64,000 nucleotides of DNA, taken from positions 13,707,001-13,771,000 of the forward strand of contig CM073593.1 in assembly GCA_037074705.1 (NCBI GenBank). Direction: 5' to 3'. Source of the DNA: Zhengitettix transpicula. Taxonomy: Eukaryota; Arthropoda; Insecta; Orthoptera; Tetrigidae. How positions within the stretch are numbered: the first letter of the stretch is position 1; each line of letters starts with the position of its first letter. The notes beneath the pieces were generated by a model, which was not told the DNA's origin, searched no databases, and saw only the letters and a program-made list of their open reading frames with translations. Shown piece after piece: positions 21,646 through 32,023 of this stretch. The position numbers and the translations under genes are program-made.

Positions 21646-23760
21646 AGTTCGGTGCCCGGCGTTGTCCGTGTACTTATAAACCCGAAAAAGTATTAAATTC
21701 TATATTAATCTTTAGTCAAGAAGTGATTTAACCTGAATATAACTGTTACTAGTTCCGTACAGACTTTCGACGGATAGTTCAATAATTTAACAGCTATGAA
21801 ATACTTTGAATTTTATTTCATAAGCCAAACAAACATACCTACGAATTTCAGTATGAATAGAATATTTAAATATACTCCTTGAGAATTGCAAGATGTAATT
21901 GTCCCTCAGTCTTCAGACATTACGAAAGATTAAATTGATGAAATTTTTAGCTATATTCACAATGAAAACAAATAGTCACCATATTTGAGTCACTAATATG
22001 GCACTAAAATAAACTTACATTTTCCGCAAGGATAGTCAAGTATTTCGTATTGTTTTTTAATATCATTCGATAGAGTATTGCTGAATAAAATTATACTCTT
22101 TATCCAATGATAATATTTGTACTTTATTTTACTATGGAAAAAGGAACTATTTCCTTGGATCGTCGCGTAGTAACGTTTCTCTCTCTCGCTCGCGCGCGTG
22201 ACGTATCTTGGCGCGCAGTAATTTCACACAAAATTATCAGGTTTTGTAATTATAATTCTTTCCACCTTTATGCTAGGGCTTTCTCATTCCCACCGTACGG
22301 TTTCTCGTGTTTTTAAGAATACATGTACCAAGCTTCGTTGCACTCTGTCCACGCGTTTAAATTTGTACAGTGTTTAACGTAAATAAATACATACATACAA
22401 ACATACATAATTTTTTGTCATATAGATAGATAGATACACGAAAATGAATGTGTGTTTGTTCTTCCCCTATGCACACCTCAACCATCATCCGATTGAGATT
22501 TAACTTTGGTGAGTTCTTGTGCGCACCGCCACTAAGGTTCCTGTAGGTCTTTCGAAGCGTTAGGCTGCTCCCATGGGGTGACGGGGGTAGCATTTGAAAA
22601 CATGCTAAAACGGTCGATATAAACTTCCATTAATTACTTTTCTGGGTCTATTTGATTAATACTGTATAATTTCAACCCCTTAAAGTACCACTAAGCGACG
22701 GGGTTGTGAGGTGTTACATAAAATAAACTCGAAACAACTGAGATAGGTGTCAAATCTAGGATTTGAAATGTCGAAGAGTTAATATAGCATTCTCTATCAC
22801 AGTTACGTTTTAGATCAGCCCCGAGATGTGGGGGTGGAGGAGGACGTGGGCGAATAAGTAAACAACGGAAACTGATTTTGAACCTTGGATTATGGAAGTC
22901 ACTGAGTTTAATTCGGACATTTACTATACTGGGTAAGATATAGCTCAGTCCCTAAGAGAGGGGGTGGAAGGGGTAAAACAAATTTCCGTGTATAGTCTTA
23001 ATGTCGTAAACCAATTTCTACCAAACTTTATACATAGGTTACTACGATCCAGGAAGAAACACGAGGGGTTAAGACACAACTACCGCCTCTAAGGGTGGGG
23101 GTGGAATTTTTAAAAAAAATCATAAACGACTATTATTGACATCAAATAAAATATTTCCGGGATCTCTTAATTTGATAGTATCTTCTAATAATTTTATTTA
23201 TCTAATTTCAATTCCAAAAGGAAAGGTAGGGAAACATTACTACGGTGCGGAAGGGGATTACATAAAAATTAATGCGAAAAAAATGAATTGATGAGTTTAA
23301 TTCTCGTATTAGTTATGTTGGTTGATGAAAGTTTATTTTACTCCTTATAAAGTTTGACGCGTTTGAGAAATGGTTACCGGAGTAGTTTTGACCCTCTTAA
23401 GATACCGGGTAAAATTTTTGATTTTCTTAGGGTACTCGCTACATTTTAGTCTCTATTTAGTTAACGGCTGCATTTATTTACTCCTTGAAGGTATCGGGAG
23501 TAGTTAAAGACTTTATTAAGGTATTCAGAAGTTTTTATTGTTCTAATTCGTCGTGAATTTTCAGACACTTTTATTTTATGTAGTATGTGAATTCCCGAAA
23601 AACGTCAGTCATCGTCGTTGTTTATTTGAATGGGTAACTTTTAGAAAAACTGGCGGTATTTTTGCTGCTTAAATGAAACGCTTACCAAGAGGTTAGTGTC
23701 AAATTAATTCTTACTCCGGGTTAGTTTAAATAAAAACCCGGGCAACGCCGCCAACTCAGA
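21646..23760 (-). mobile_element. Repeat family B, long copy 4 with inverted ends (about 2.1 kb)
   Basis: The left end reads CGGTGCCCGGCGTTGTCCG, and the right end, in complement, reads GGCGGCGTTGCCCGGGTTTT. About 100 bases after each end (TTTATTTA, AACCCGGA, CACTAATCT-like phrases) are related, so the termini are inverted copies. Inside, on the minus strand, are a degenerate minisatellite (23,330-23,620), then the family B C-rich lines and ACTCCAATCTCGG-type boxes (22,440-23,300). The 69- and 78-codon frames inside have no recognisable domain. No transposase or reverse transcriptase was found, so the copy is non-autonomous or the coding part is lost. Confidence 0.6.
23330..23620 (-). repeat. 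Degenerate minisatellite (TACTCCCGGTACCTTAAG type)
   Basis: On the minus strand, units of roughly 30-37 bases with the core AATACTCCCGGTACCTTAAG (consensus; each unit deviates) follow one another. The same units occur at 29.96, 33.37 and 33.83 kb. Confidence 0.6.
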
Positions 23761-24009
23761 TACTTTACTTATAATCAGTAACATCTACAACTTTTATTGA
23801 AGACTCCCTTTTCACTTACTATTATTTCTTTTAATCCCTCAGTCCTTGTACTTTATTCATATATTATTTGAATTTTTGTTTATGTTTCCGAGTACCAATT
23901 CACTTTAGAAATTATTGATCAAATATATTTTTTTTCTCTATTTCTCATACTTATGTTTTACTACTGATTGTTCATAAGATATTTTACACATTTATTGTTA
24001 TTATTCAAC
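23761..24009. other. AT-rich spacer
   Basis: Nothing recognised. Confidence 0.35.
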
Positions 24010-24535
24010 CAGTCTGTGAGGGCTATTCTCTTGCAGGCAGAACCTTGTAGGAGAGATACGAAGGGGCTACCTTTGGGGATACCTTTTCCCTTCCGTCTTT
24101 GAACTAAGGTTCCCACAAGCCGAGGCACCTTGGCCTGTTCTGAGAGAGGTATGTTCCGGGGTCACAGACCTTGGGCATACGGTAAGAGTTGTTCTCTGTT
24201 CCCATTGGAATAGTCGGCCAGCTGCCTCCTAAATTGGTCGAGGCACGGAGTAGGGAATGCTGCGTCCCCACAGCAAACTCTCTCGTTATCGGAAGAGCGT
24301 GGGACAAGTACCCAATGCCCGACCTACCTGATGCAAGTTTTTCTAGGGTTTTCCCTGCATTTATTAAGGCGAATGCCGGGTAGGATCCTTAAAATATAGC
24401 CCAGGGGCTCTAGTTAACCCTTGGCTACCTTCCTCTACCATTCCACATCCCCCTTTTCAAATCCCTTCCTATGCTATTAAAGGGGAGTTGCCACCATGTG
24501 GATTACCCTCATGTAGCCTGTTACCCCCCCCAAAA
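24010..24535 (+). repeat. Repeat family A copy 3 (most complete)
   Basis: This is the longest copy, about 520 bases. In order it has TTCCCTTCCGTCTTTGAACT, GGTCACAGACCTTGGGCATA, AGTCGGCCAGCTGCCTCCTA, CCCGACCTACCTGATGCA, GAATGCCGGGTAGGATCCTT, TTAACCCTTGGCTACCTTCC, CTATTAAAGGGGAGTTGCCA and a GTTACCCCCCCCAAAAAAA tail. The tail after GTTAC is variable between copies. The 64-67 codon frames on both strands lie inside the repeat and are not genes. Confidence 0.8.
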
Positions 24536-24949
24536 AAATATCGTTATTATATTCACTGGAATGTCATCTTATTATCGTTAAATCGATCATTCTTCGGAAT
24601 GTATTTTAACGCATTCTTTCTATAATTTGTGTAGAACATTTGATTTGAATACGAATGACTATGCTGTTAACGTTACTATACAGTGCCAGGGATTCAGATC
24701 AGTGCATATCAGTTCCCTTCGACTTTCCTACTAACAATAAATTTTCTGCAAGTTTAAAAATTAATTTGATATGCATATATCTGCTGTATGGAATCAATTA
24801 TAATGGCTTTTTTTTAATAACGGCAGATGACATTTTGAAATTTTAAATTGTGCCCGTAATATTTCTTGGCATTTCATTCGGAAAAATACAAGCAAAGTGA
24901 CACGAATATTTCACTAATTAAATCGTTGATTTTACCTAAATAAATAGTT
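24536..24949. other. AT-rich spacer
   Basis: A 63-codon plus-strand frame without recognisable features, otherwise nothing. Confidence 0.35.
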
Positions 24950-25330
24950 TTACATTCCATAAGAATATGGCTCCCGGGCTCCTGGGCGCACGTCGTCACA
25001 TATGAGCGAATGTTGTGTGCAAGGGTAGTATGGTTTCGGGCTCCCCGAGTCAGCATCTCGCCTGCTGCCTGCAGGAAACTTGCATACTTCAGCACAACTC
25101 ACTAATGATAATATTAAACTTTAACACTGGCGGGCTTGCTTCTGAGGGGGAGAAAGCACAACTTGTACAGCCGGCATTAATGGAAACCGTTCGGCCAGCA
25201 TGTCTTAATTAATATACTTCAGCCGAGGCTGTTGTTTCAATCGCTTCACTAATTGCTGGGACCTTGTTATCCTACCAACTTTGATTGTGAATTGTTCTCC
25301 AATTAACCGTCTTCCTGACTTTTAAATTTA
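24950..25330. promoter_or_regulatory. Unique patch with TAAT-core sites, possible conserved non-coding element
   Basis: GC-richer, non-repetitive sequence is followed by a run with several TAAT/ATTA cores (CACTAATGATAAT, GGCATTAATGG, CACTAATTGC, CCAATTAACC). This mix resembles developmental enhancers, but conservation cannot be judged here. Confidence 0.22.
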
Positions 25331-25546
25331 CGCTTACCGAAAGTTTTGCTCTTGAATTTAATATTAGGCCCTGTCCACGCGCTAGTGTCGTAAATGTAGA
25401 TAGAAACTATATAACCATACGTAACTCAGATCTTAGGAATAAAACATTTCGTTCCTTTCTCGTTTCTCTTTATTCACACTAGCACTATATTTTTAAGTGC
25501 TAACATTTAATTAACCCGGCTATATGCGATATTTCTTTTCACACAG

Positions 25547-25626
25547 TATCTGGTGAGTCAAAAAACTTACTCGCTCCTGAGGAAGATAATTTAGACGAAC
25601 TCGATTCAGATGCAATGGAAATGTGA
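25547..25626 (+). CDS. Candidate terminal coding exon with acidic tail, speculative
   Basis: A pyrimidine-rich run ending TTCTTTTCACACAG forms a good splice acceptor at 25,546. It is followed by a 26-codon frame that ends at TGA (25,624-25,626). The translation SGESKNLLAPEEDNLDELDS continues with a few more residues to the stop. It is acidic and soluble-looking, unlike the chance frames around it. No upstream exon with a matching donor was located, and no protein family is recognised. It may be a real last exon, a decayed one or coincidence. Confidence 0.22.
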
Positions 25627-26217
25627 TACAAATTGAGTTTAAACGAAACAACCGTTTCTCTCAGAATTTATTCAAAATGACTGAAACTGAGCCATGCAAC
25701 TACAACTTGCGGTAAAGAAGAAATCTATGATATTTTCAGGTTTTGATTTTATGAATAATTGAGACACTAAATAAAAAAAAATTGACCGATTAGTGATTCA
25801 GGTAACATTAAGTGTAGATATTGAAAGCAATAAACAGTTGTCTAGGTACGCTGCTTATTCTTCCTTTAGTCACAACCACAAAGACAATCAATCGCTCAAA
25901 AATGAAGAACAAAAAAATTGTATGGGTCTTTAAAACTTCTTTACTAAAAATAACACTGAAGTAGCATTTTAAAATTATTTTATTTTATTGTCCTTCTGTC
26001 GTCCTTACTATCGGAAATTTCCAGCCATTTATATACATTTAATTCTAAATATATTATATATAATATTAAAACAATTGTTACAATATAAATAAAAAATAAG
26101 AAGTGTCTGTATAAGGCATCAATTGTTGTATTAATTAAAAACAGTCGTTAAATTAAAACTATACATATTATTCTCCCACATATTTTACTTTGATTCTACC
26201 TCAAAACCTGTACCAAC
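25627..26217. other. AT-rich spacer
   Basis: Nothing recognised except the phrase GTCTGTATAAGGCATCAATT (about 26,105), which also occurs next to the PLE-like pair at 30.7 kb and may be a short PLE remnant. Confidence 0.35.
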
Positions 26218-26530
26218 TGTGTTCCCGTTGGACCAGTCGGCCAGCTGCCTCCTAAAGTGGTCGAGGCACGGAGAAGAGAATGCTGCGTCGCCACAGCAAA
26301 GTCCTCTCCCGCTATTGTGGGACAAGTACACAAAGCCCGACCTACCTGATGCAGGTTTTATAGGGTTTGTCCTGCATTATTTTTAGGCGAATGCCGGGTA
26401 GGATCCTTAAACTATAGCCCGGGGACCCTAGTTAACCCTTGGCTACATTCCTCTCTCCTTCCGCATCCCCCCTTTCAAATCTCTTCCTATTAAGGATGGA
26501 TTGATCTAAAGTATTCTGTTACTCTAAAAA
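26218..26530 (+). repeat. Repeat family A copy 4
   Basis: It starts at CCAGTCGGCCAGCTGCCTCC and runs through CCTGATGCAGGTTTTATAGG, GAATGCCGGGTAGGATCCTT and TTAACCCTTGGCTAC. It has a shortened 3' part that lacks most of the GGGGAGTTGCCACC phrase before TGTTACTCTAAAAAA. Confidence 0.78.
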
Positions 26531-27029
26531 ACCTTTTTTTGTAGTGTCAGCTCTCTATGCATTATTTCTAATCGTTCACAACCAACCTTATGATTCTTTT
26601 TGTCTTCATGACTAACGACAGGGTCTTATTACATTTACCCGTTTTCGTATTCTGCCTATGGTTATAGAATATGTTCTATAAACCCATCCCTCTGTAACCT
26701 ATAAATACTTCTCTCCAATCCGCGCACCCAATTTTAAACAGTACATTGTCGTCCTACATTTTGTCTTTCATCTTTCTAATATAACCGTTTATCTGGTTTT
26801 CGGTACTATATAATAATTTTATCTTCCATATCCCAGGTCATTCTAATAGTTTATCGGTCCCTTCTGTTAGGCCTTTTATATAGGTGATATTCCTGTATTT
26901 TGTCTTTATTTAATGTATCTCACTTTCCTCCCTTTCACAATTTCTTGTCTGGTCCATTCTATATCCGTCCTGCCACCCGTCCCATGGGTTACATCTTGAT
27001 CTCAAATCGAATGAACGTTATTTTAAACT
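26531..27029. other. Spacer, nothing recognised
   Basis: Pyrimidine-rich, without recognised feature. Confidence 0.35.
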
Positions 27030-27119
27030 TGAGGAAAAATGTCGACCGGACCTGGAATCGAACCCAGGACGTCCCGATTACCGTGCGAACGCTCTAACGA
27101 CTAATTTATCCTTGTCGGC
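27030..27119 (-). repeat. tRNA-derived SINE copy 1
   Basis: On the minus strand it shows a degenerate A box (TTAGTCGTTAGAGCG) followed about 40 bases later by the B box GGTTCGATTCC and then the GGTCGACATTTTTCCTC tail. The spacing fits a tRNA-type RNA polymerase III promoter. Confidence 0.7.
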
Positions 27120-27323
27120 TTCCGATCCGCTGCGAAATTCATCCATAGACCTAAATTGATATAATTTACAAATCAATTGTTTATTCATGGTCTAATTCTA
27201 GGACTTGACGAAGAAGGGACATATTATTTAAATTCATCATGTGTTTTTTGGAAGTATTAATTCAAGTTTAAAGAAAGCTTAACTAAGCATCAGGCCTAAG
27301 GCCATGTTAAGTTACTTATTTTC

Positions 27324-27413
27324 ATGAGGAAAAATATCGACCGGGCCGTGAATCGAACCCAGGACCTCTCGCTTTCAGGGATGCCGCTCTAACCACTAAC
27401 CTATCCTTGTCAA
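27324..27413 (-). repeat. tRNA-derived SINE copy 2
   Basis: On the minus strand GGTTAGTGGTTAGAGCGG (A box region) and GGTTCGATTC (B box) are intact and spaced as in a tRNA. The tail GGTCGATATTTTTCCTC matches copy 1. The two copies lie in the same orientation with starts 294 bases apart. Confidence 0.75.
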
Positions 27414-28134
27414 TCGAATAAAATATTTTTAAAATGCTACCCTGGAACTTGTTGACTGTGATCTGTAATTCAAGTAAAAGTATATGTTTGCATTATTTTA
27501 AATGTTCAGGTGTTGTCCAGTACTTGATTTATCCAAACTTATATTATGTTCCTGCCAGTTTGAGTATTTCTAAATTAACCCCTTCACACTTCGGCCGCAT
27601 AACATTCCCTTCCCTGCAGATTTTTCTGTTTCGACGAATACATTATTCAGATATTTAATAAATGTTGAGTTGCCGATGATCTTGATTAGTTGAGGAAGCA
27701 GGAATGAATGAAATGGCCCCCCGCAGCAAAGGTCGACAGCAAGCGCACCCTTTGCTTCAGCTAAACCGATTGCCACAGAACATTGGGATAGAAGCACATT
27801 TATCACTATTTCGTCGCTCGCACAAAATCAGCGGCAACTTAAGGGCTGGCGGCCAAGTAATATTAATGGCGGTGCTGCGCCGTGTGCACCCTTTGGTGCT
27901 GTATGACGAGGGCACAATACGTGACTGATTGCCGAGCTGAAGGCGGTAAACAGTATTGATGGGAAGTCTACCGTCAACCGCAGAATATGCGACGACTTGC
28001 GTGGTGGCTTGACGCAGCTTTTATAATTATTCAGAGAAACTGAAAAAAAAAGTATTATGTTGGAATTGGTCCTGCCGAGTCGCTGTAGCAGTCAACAAAC
28101 CACTGAAACCATCGTTATGGAACACTAGCTCTAA
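27414..28134. other. Unique-looking DNA, short frames only
   Basis: Frames of 74-78 codons occur on both strands over 27,434-27,928. One plus-strand frame (27,704-27,928) is basic and balanced in composition (MNEMAPRSKGRQQAHPLLQL at its start) in a GC-richer patch, but no family is recognised. Confidence 0.2.
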
Positions 28135-28136
28135 TA

Positions 28137-28983
28137 TCAGACGTGTTCAGAAAGTATGTTTACTAGATTTTTATATCTTATTTAGAAATAGTGTAATTAA
28201 AAAAAACACTTATTGAATAATTTTCCAAATAATCGCCATCCAGTTTAACGCATGTGATGAACCGAAGCAGAAGCTTCTTTGTGTCCTCCTCATAGAACAC
28301 TCAAGCCAACCCCTTCTCCCACTTCAGAATCTCTTTCTGCACCTACTCGTCAGTTGAAAATTTAATTACACTCATGTGCGCCTTCAGGGAGCTGAAAAGA
28401 AGATAATCTGAAGGCGCTAAGTCAGGGTAATACGGGAGTGGTTCAAAACATCCCAAGTGAATGAATCCAAGAATGTTTTGGTGCCTAATGTTGGGCGTTG
28501 GCGAGCAACAAGCACACTCCTCTCGTCAGTATTACCCTCCCTTTTGAGTATTTTTTACAGTCTCACAATATCGTTGTGCATTGGTGGTCTGCCCCTGAGG
28601 CAGAATTTAAACCACATTGATGCATTTTCGGTCTCAAAACACTGAGGGATGATGTTTTTTAGACAGTAGTTGGGGTTTTGAATTTTTTGGCAGATCGGGA
28701 ACTGGTGCGACGCCACTTTTTGACTCAGGCGTGTAATAAGCCACCAAAGGTGTTATTCCATACCGCGAGTAGAGATCGGATCACAGCACGTGGCTCCCAC
28801 TTGGCGGGATTTCTTAGTGACATCTTTCACGCAACTGGACAATACAGCGTGAGTTTACGTATTACTGTGTTTCTGAGATGCTCGCTTTGTCAGGATATTA
28901 TCACTTAGTGTTGCCAACCCATAAAAAAACAAAATTCACTGCAGGTTATGGTCACAGTACACTAACTTTCCGAACATGTCTCG
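28137..28983 (-). mobile_element. Internally deleted mariner element with TA target duplication
   Basis: Inverted ends of about 28 bases (TCAGACGTGTTCAGAAAGTA at left; complement CGAGACATGTTCGGAAAGTT at right) are flanked on both sides by TA (28,135-28,136 and 28,984-28,985). This is the target duplication of mariner elements. The 847 bp length is shorter than the roughly 1.3 kb of intact mariners. The minus strand encodes a broken transposase described separately. Confidence 0.8.
28190..28680 (-). pseudogene. Mariner transposase C-terminal half, inactivated
   Basis: Reading the minus strand in shifting frames gives LTRGVCLLLANAQH, which corresponds to the block that contains the second catalytic Asp (usually HDNA; here Asp is replaced by Ala). 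It is followed by the LGWDVL-type segment and then PYYPDLAPSDYLLFSSLKAH, in which the third catalytic Asp is kept. Stops interrupt the part downstream of FSTDE and again after WEKGLA. The last residues KLDGDYLENYS match the GDYVEK-type C-terminus of the family. The N-terminal part and first catalytic block are missing or unrecognisable. The protein cannot be active. Confidence 0.75.
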
Positions 28984-28985
28984 TA

Positions 28986-29849
28986 TCTTTCAGGTTCTCG
29001 ATAATTATCTCAGTTTTCAGGAACAACATATTCGAAATCAGTACATGAAAGGGAATTTAGTTAAAGAATAGTTAAGAAGAAATTATGAATTGTAATTGGG
29101 AATTTCACTTGAATAACGAGAAAAAAACGGCAGGGAAAGTACTGCAGTACATTTAATATTACAAAATTTTATAATTTTGTTTGAAATTATAAGCTTCAGC
29201 ATCATTCGAGAAATTATATAAATATTGAAAAATGTCGTATTAGAGCAAAACACAAAAATTTAAATGAGTTATAAATTTATTAATTATTTAATAAATATTT
29301 AATATTTATTAATTAGGACGATAATTGTGGTATTACGCCATGCCTCGTCAGGGGTTGGATACTGAATATAAAAACAGGCTTCTGCATGTACAAGTTTATT
29401 ACACCGTTCAACTCAACAAACAAACAATAGCTGACATGTGAACAGCGTATAACATCGAACTAAAACTCTGGCAGCGCTGTTCTGACCAGCGCGCTCGGAC
29501 CACTTGGCCTTCCGCGAACAACGCTCTGCCCCCGACACGACAATTTATTCTCCAGCTTGGCCAATAGGAACAGCGAATGCAGAGAAAAGTCAAAACGAAA
29601 TGAGATTCTCAGTTATTTCAAAATTAGAATAAAATTCAACGATACACGGAGATACAGGAAAATTATTTAGGAATTTCGGTGGGATTTGAAAATATTTATT
29701 ACGCCTTTCAAGTTAATATTGAATAATTATAAACTCTAAGTATCAGGGCTGTGCAGAAAAACTGGTAGTGATAATAAGTAGACATAAAATTTCGAAAAGA
29801 AGGAATACATATTGAAACCCAGTATGTCGAAATTATTAATATATTAGCT
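28986..29849. other. Intergenic DNA with one GC-richer patch
   Basis: At about 29,400-29,600 the sequence is GC-richer and unique, with a 61-codon minus-strand frame of no recognised family. The remainder is AT-rich. Confidence 0.3.
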
Positions 29850-30157
29850 GGGCAATGCCCAGGTATTTATTTATATAATCCCGAAAAAATATATAATTCT
29901 ACGTTAATCTGTTAGTCATGAAGTGATTGAATCTATCTGTTCAGAGAAAGAGTTCACCAAAAACTCCCTTGTGTCTTTAGAGAAGTATAAATACTCCCTA
30001 TAGCAAATATCAAAATACTCCTGGTACCTTACGAGGCTCAAAAATACTCCCGCTGCGTGAGAGAGTAAAAAATATTAATGAAACCCTAAGAGACTAAAAA
30101 TTATACTTCGAACCCCTAATACAGTAAAAAAATATGCGAACTACCTTAAGAGAGTTA
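29850..30157 (+). mobile_element. Repeat family B copy 5, left part
   Basis: It begins with AGCTGGGCAATGCCCAGGTA, an end related to the CGGCGTTGCCCGGG termini, followed by ATTCTACGTTAATCT and AGTCATGAAGTGATTGAATC as in copy 4. From about 29,960 the minisatellite units follow. The copy is interrupted at TTA (30,155-30,157) by the Harbinger-like element and resumes at 33,369. Confidence 0.6.
29960..30157 (+). repeat. Degenerate minisatellite, interrupted
   Basis: Units of about 30-37 bases around AATACTCCCGGTACCTTAAG, each diverged (for example AAATACTCCTGGTACCTTA). The array continues after 33,371 on the other side of the inserted element. Confidence 0.65.
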
Positions 30158-30521
30158 AGGTGGAGACACACTGCCATCACGCCACGTACTGCACGTGATA
30201 ACGGACCGGAAACACTTCTATCACGGTACATCACGTCACCTTGCTGTCACGGGTCATCACGCGCTGTCACGTATCTGTGATCTGCGTTCGCACATATTTT
30301 GATGTCCCGCCATCTCACATTTCTCAATCTGTATTCTGTTTTAAACGTTATGAAGAAGCTTGAGGATCCCTAGTCACTTTGACCCAATAGAACAAATAAT
30401 ACTTTTATTTAAATACCTTATCTATTATTTTTTTGAAACTATTAATTAAAACTTCTAAATGAACGTCTATTTGAATTAATAGAACAATTTATGACCATAT
30501 GACCCTTTTTATTTTTTATAT

Positions 30522-30565
30522 TATGGCAACATTTCGATACCTTTATGTATCTTCTTCAGGTATTT
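30522..30565 (-). ncRNA. Hammerhead-like core, left arm
   Basis: On the minus strand CUGAAGA (30,559-30,553), a stem II of GAUAC/GUAUC around a 6-base loop, and GAAA in order. The bases after GAAA are UGUUGC rather than CGUC. A one-base A insertion precedes stem II. Probably inactive or weak. Confidence 0.4.
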
Positions 30566-30629
30566 ACCAAATTTAAACCATAAACTAGCACAACTAAACG
30601 AAACGCGTTATTAAATTCACACATTTGCT

Positions 30630-30672
30630 AAATACCTGAAGAAGATACAAAAATGTATCGAAACGTCGTCAT
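30630..30672 (+). ncRNA. Hammerhead-like core, right arm
   Basis: CUGAAGA (30,636-30,642), stem II GAUACA/UGUAUC (six pairs, loop AAAA), GAAA (30,660-30,663) and CGUC in the order of a hammerhead ribozyme core. One extra A lies before stem II. The stem III equivalent is only the palindrome ACGU, as in PLE hammerheads that are thought to work as dimers. Compared with the left arm, stem II and its loop differ yet pairing is kept. Confidence 0.45.
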
Positions 30673-30725
30673 AATATAAAAAATAAAAAGTCTGTATAAG
30701 GTCATCAATTGTTTTTATTAATGAA

Positions 30726-31085
30726 TTAAATTCTTATTAAGAAGGTATAACTCCTGATTAATCCACAATGGTCGCTAATACACTAATTTCTCAAAGAAGT
30801 AAATTTAATTCTCTTCTTATCGCACCCCCAGATTTAAAAAAATTATCTACAATTTTCGAAAATACACATAAATTCAAATTAAAGAAAGATAAGTACACGG
30901 GTTATCATTATTTTACTGAATTTGAAATGTATCAACCCTACTTTTTCACCTTTAATTGAGTTACGTGAGTGAATATATATCAACCTGACGTACTATCTCA
31001 GTCAGGCACATTTATTATTATTTAATAACGCCAAATAAGTCGCGCGTATCTAACTTCAAGAACTTAAATTTTTATTTTACTACCT
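30726..31085. other. AT-rich segment inside the Harbinger-like element
   Basis: A 63-codon plus-strand frame (30,768-30,959) lacks recognisable features; otherwise nothing. Confidence 0.35.
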
Positions 31086-31205
31086 GAGTGGCCGGCATTA
31101 CCCGGGTTTTTATTTAAATTAACCCGGAGTAGTAATTGATTCGACACTAATCTCTAGGTAAACATTTTATGTAACCAGCACCAATAGCGCCAGTCTTCGG
31201 AACAT
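31086..31205 (+). repeat. Repeat family B end fragment
   Basis: GTGGCCGGCATTACCCGGGT and the following AACCCGGAGTAGTAATTGA and CGACACTAATCTCTAGGTAA match the right terminus of copy 4 (complement of about 23,640-23,760). Confidence 0.7.
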
Positions 31206-31219
31206 TTACCCATTTACAT

Positions 31220-31221
31220 AT

Positions 31222-31279
<58 letters not shown>
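31220..31279. repeat. (TA)n microsatellite
   Basis: TA repeats that end directly at the TG of element E0. Confidence 0.95.
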
Positions 31280-31282
<3 letters not shown>

Positions 31283-32007
31283 AATACTAATTAGAGGCCA
31301 TTAATGATTTTTATAATTGGATAGTTATGATGGATTGTTAGCGGTACAAATTTTCAAAGGCGACAATGTATAGGCGAGCTTTGTTGTGGGCTGCGAGCGC
31401 TTTCTGGAAACAGTCGGTTTGGTGTTGAAAATAATTAGCGCCACATTAAAATTTCTACGAGTACCGAGACCATCATCAGTTCCACATAGAGACAATTTTG
31501 TAACAATCTGTCTGAATAATAATCCGGAGGGAGCAGCAGTTCCAGTTCCCAGAGGAGAAACTCGAAAGTGTTTTGTAAAATCAAGTGTATAGTCAGTGAT
31601 TTCATGGCCTGTTAGTGTGGTTTGTGAACCCTAGCCCAGGAGAGTTAAGTCGGTACCAGCCAAATATTTTGTAAGTACAAACAAATTTAATCCCGTTTTG
31701 TAAAGGATAATTAAAGGTAAAGTCGTCAGATTTCGCTTTCTCGTTCTTGTTTGATTGTTTAACTTCTGAGTGTGTAAATAAATTTGATTGTTCACGTAAA
31801 TATAAAGATGGTTTCTTTACTTAGAAAACCCAACTAAATTCTATATAAAATATTGTTTGTTAATTTGATTTGGTTATTAAACTTTGGCGTGCCAACGAAG
31901 GGCAAAATAATTATCAGTTCATCGATTTAATAAGAATGCAAATTAATTGTTTAATAAATCATTCAATTTTCTTTAATTAATTAATAAGCCGCTATTTAAT
32001 TATTACA
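31280..32007 (+). mobile_element. TGTA...TACA element E0 (728 bp)
   Basis: Ends TGTAATACTAATTAG and TTAATTATTACA, with TA-rich tracts on both sides. It contains AGGCGACAATGTATAGGCG and CTTTGTTG near the start, box GTCGTCAGATTTCGCTTTC in the middle, and TTTGGCGTGCCAACGAAGGG, a primer-binding-site-like motif, about 120 bases before the end. A 68-codon frame (31,386-31,592) without known domain lies inside. It is the plus-strand relative of E1 and E2. Confidence 0.65.
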
Positions 32008-32023
32008 AATTATATATATATAT

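Larger units (their letters stand above)
30480..30725. mobile_element. Head-to-head pair of PLE-like termini
   Basis: The left arm (about 30,480-30,568) and right arm (about 30,628-30,725) are inverted copies. Each holds AATACCTGAAGAAGATACA or a close relative, GTATCGAAA, ATAATATAAAAAATAAAAAG and a TCAATTG/CAATTTATG end. About 60 bases separate them. Inverted termini of this kind are known for Penelope-like elements. Confidence 0.65.

Noticed and set aside
12526..25626. A single host gene joining the two exon candidates
   Set aside because: The candidates are on opposite strands.
27324..27413. A functional tRNA gene
   Set aside because: The A and B boxes fit, but the sequence does not fold into an evident full cloverleaf and it is followed by a repeat tail shared with the copy at 27.03 kb, so it is a SINE.
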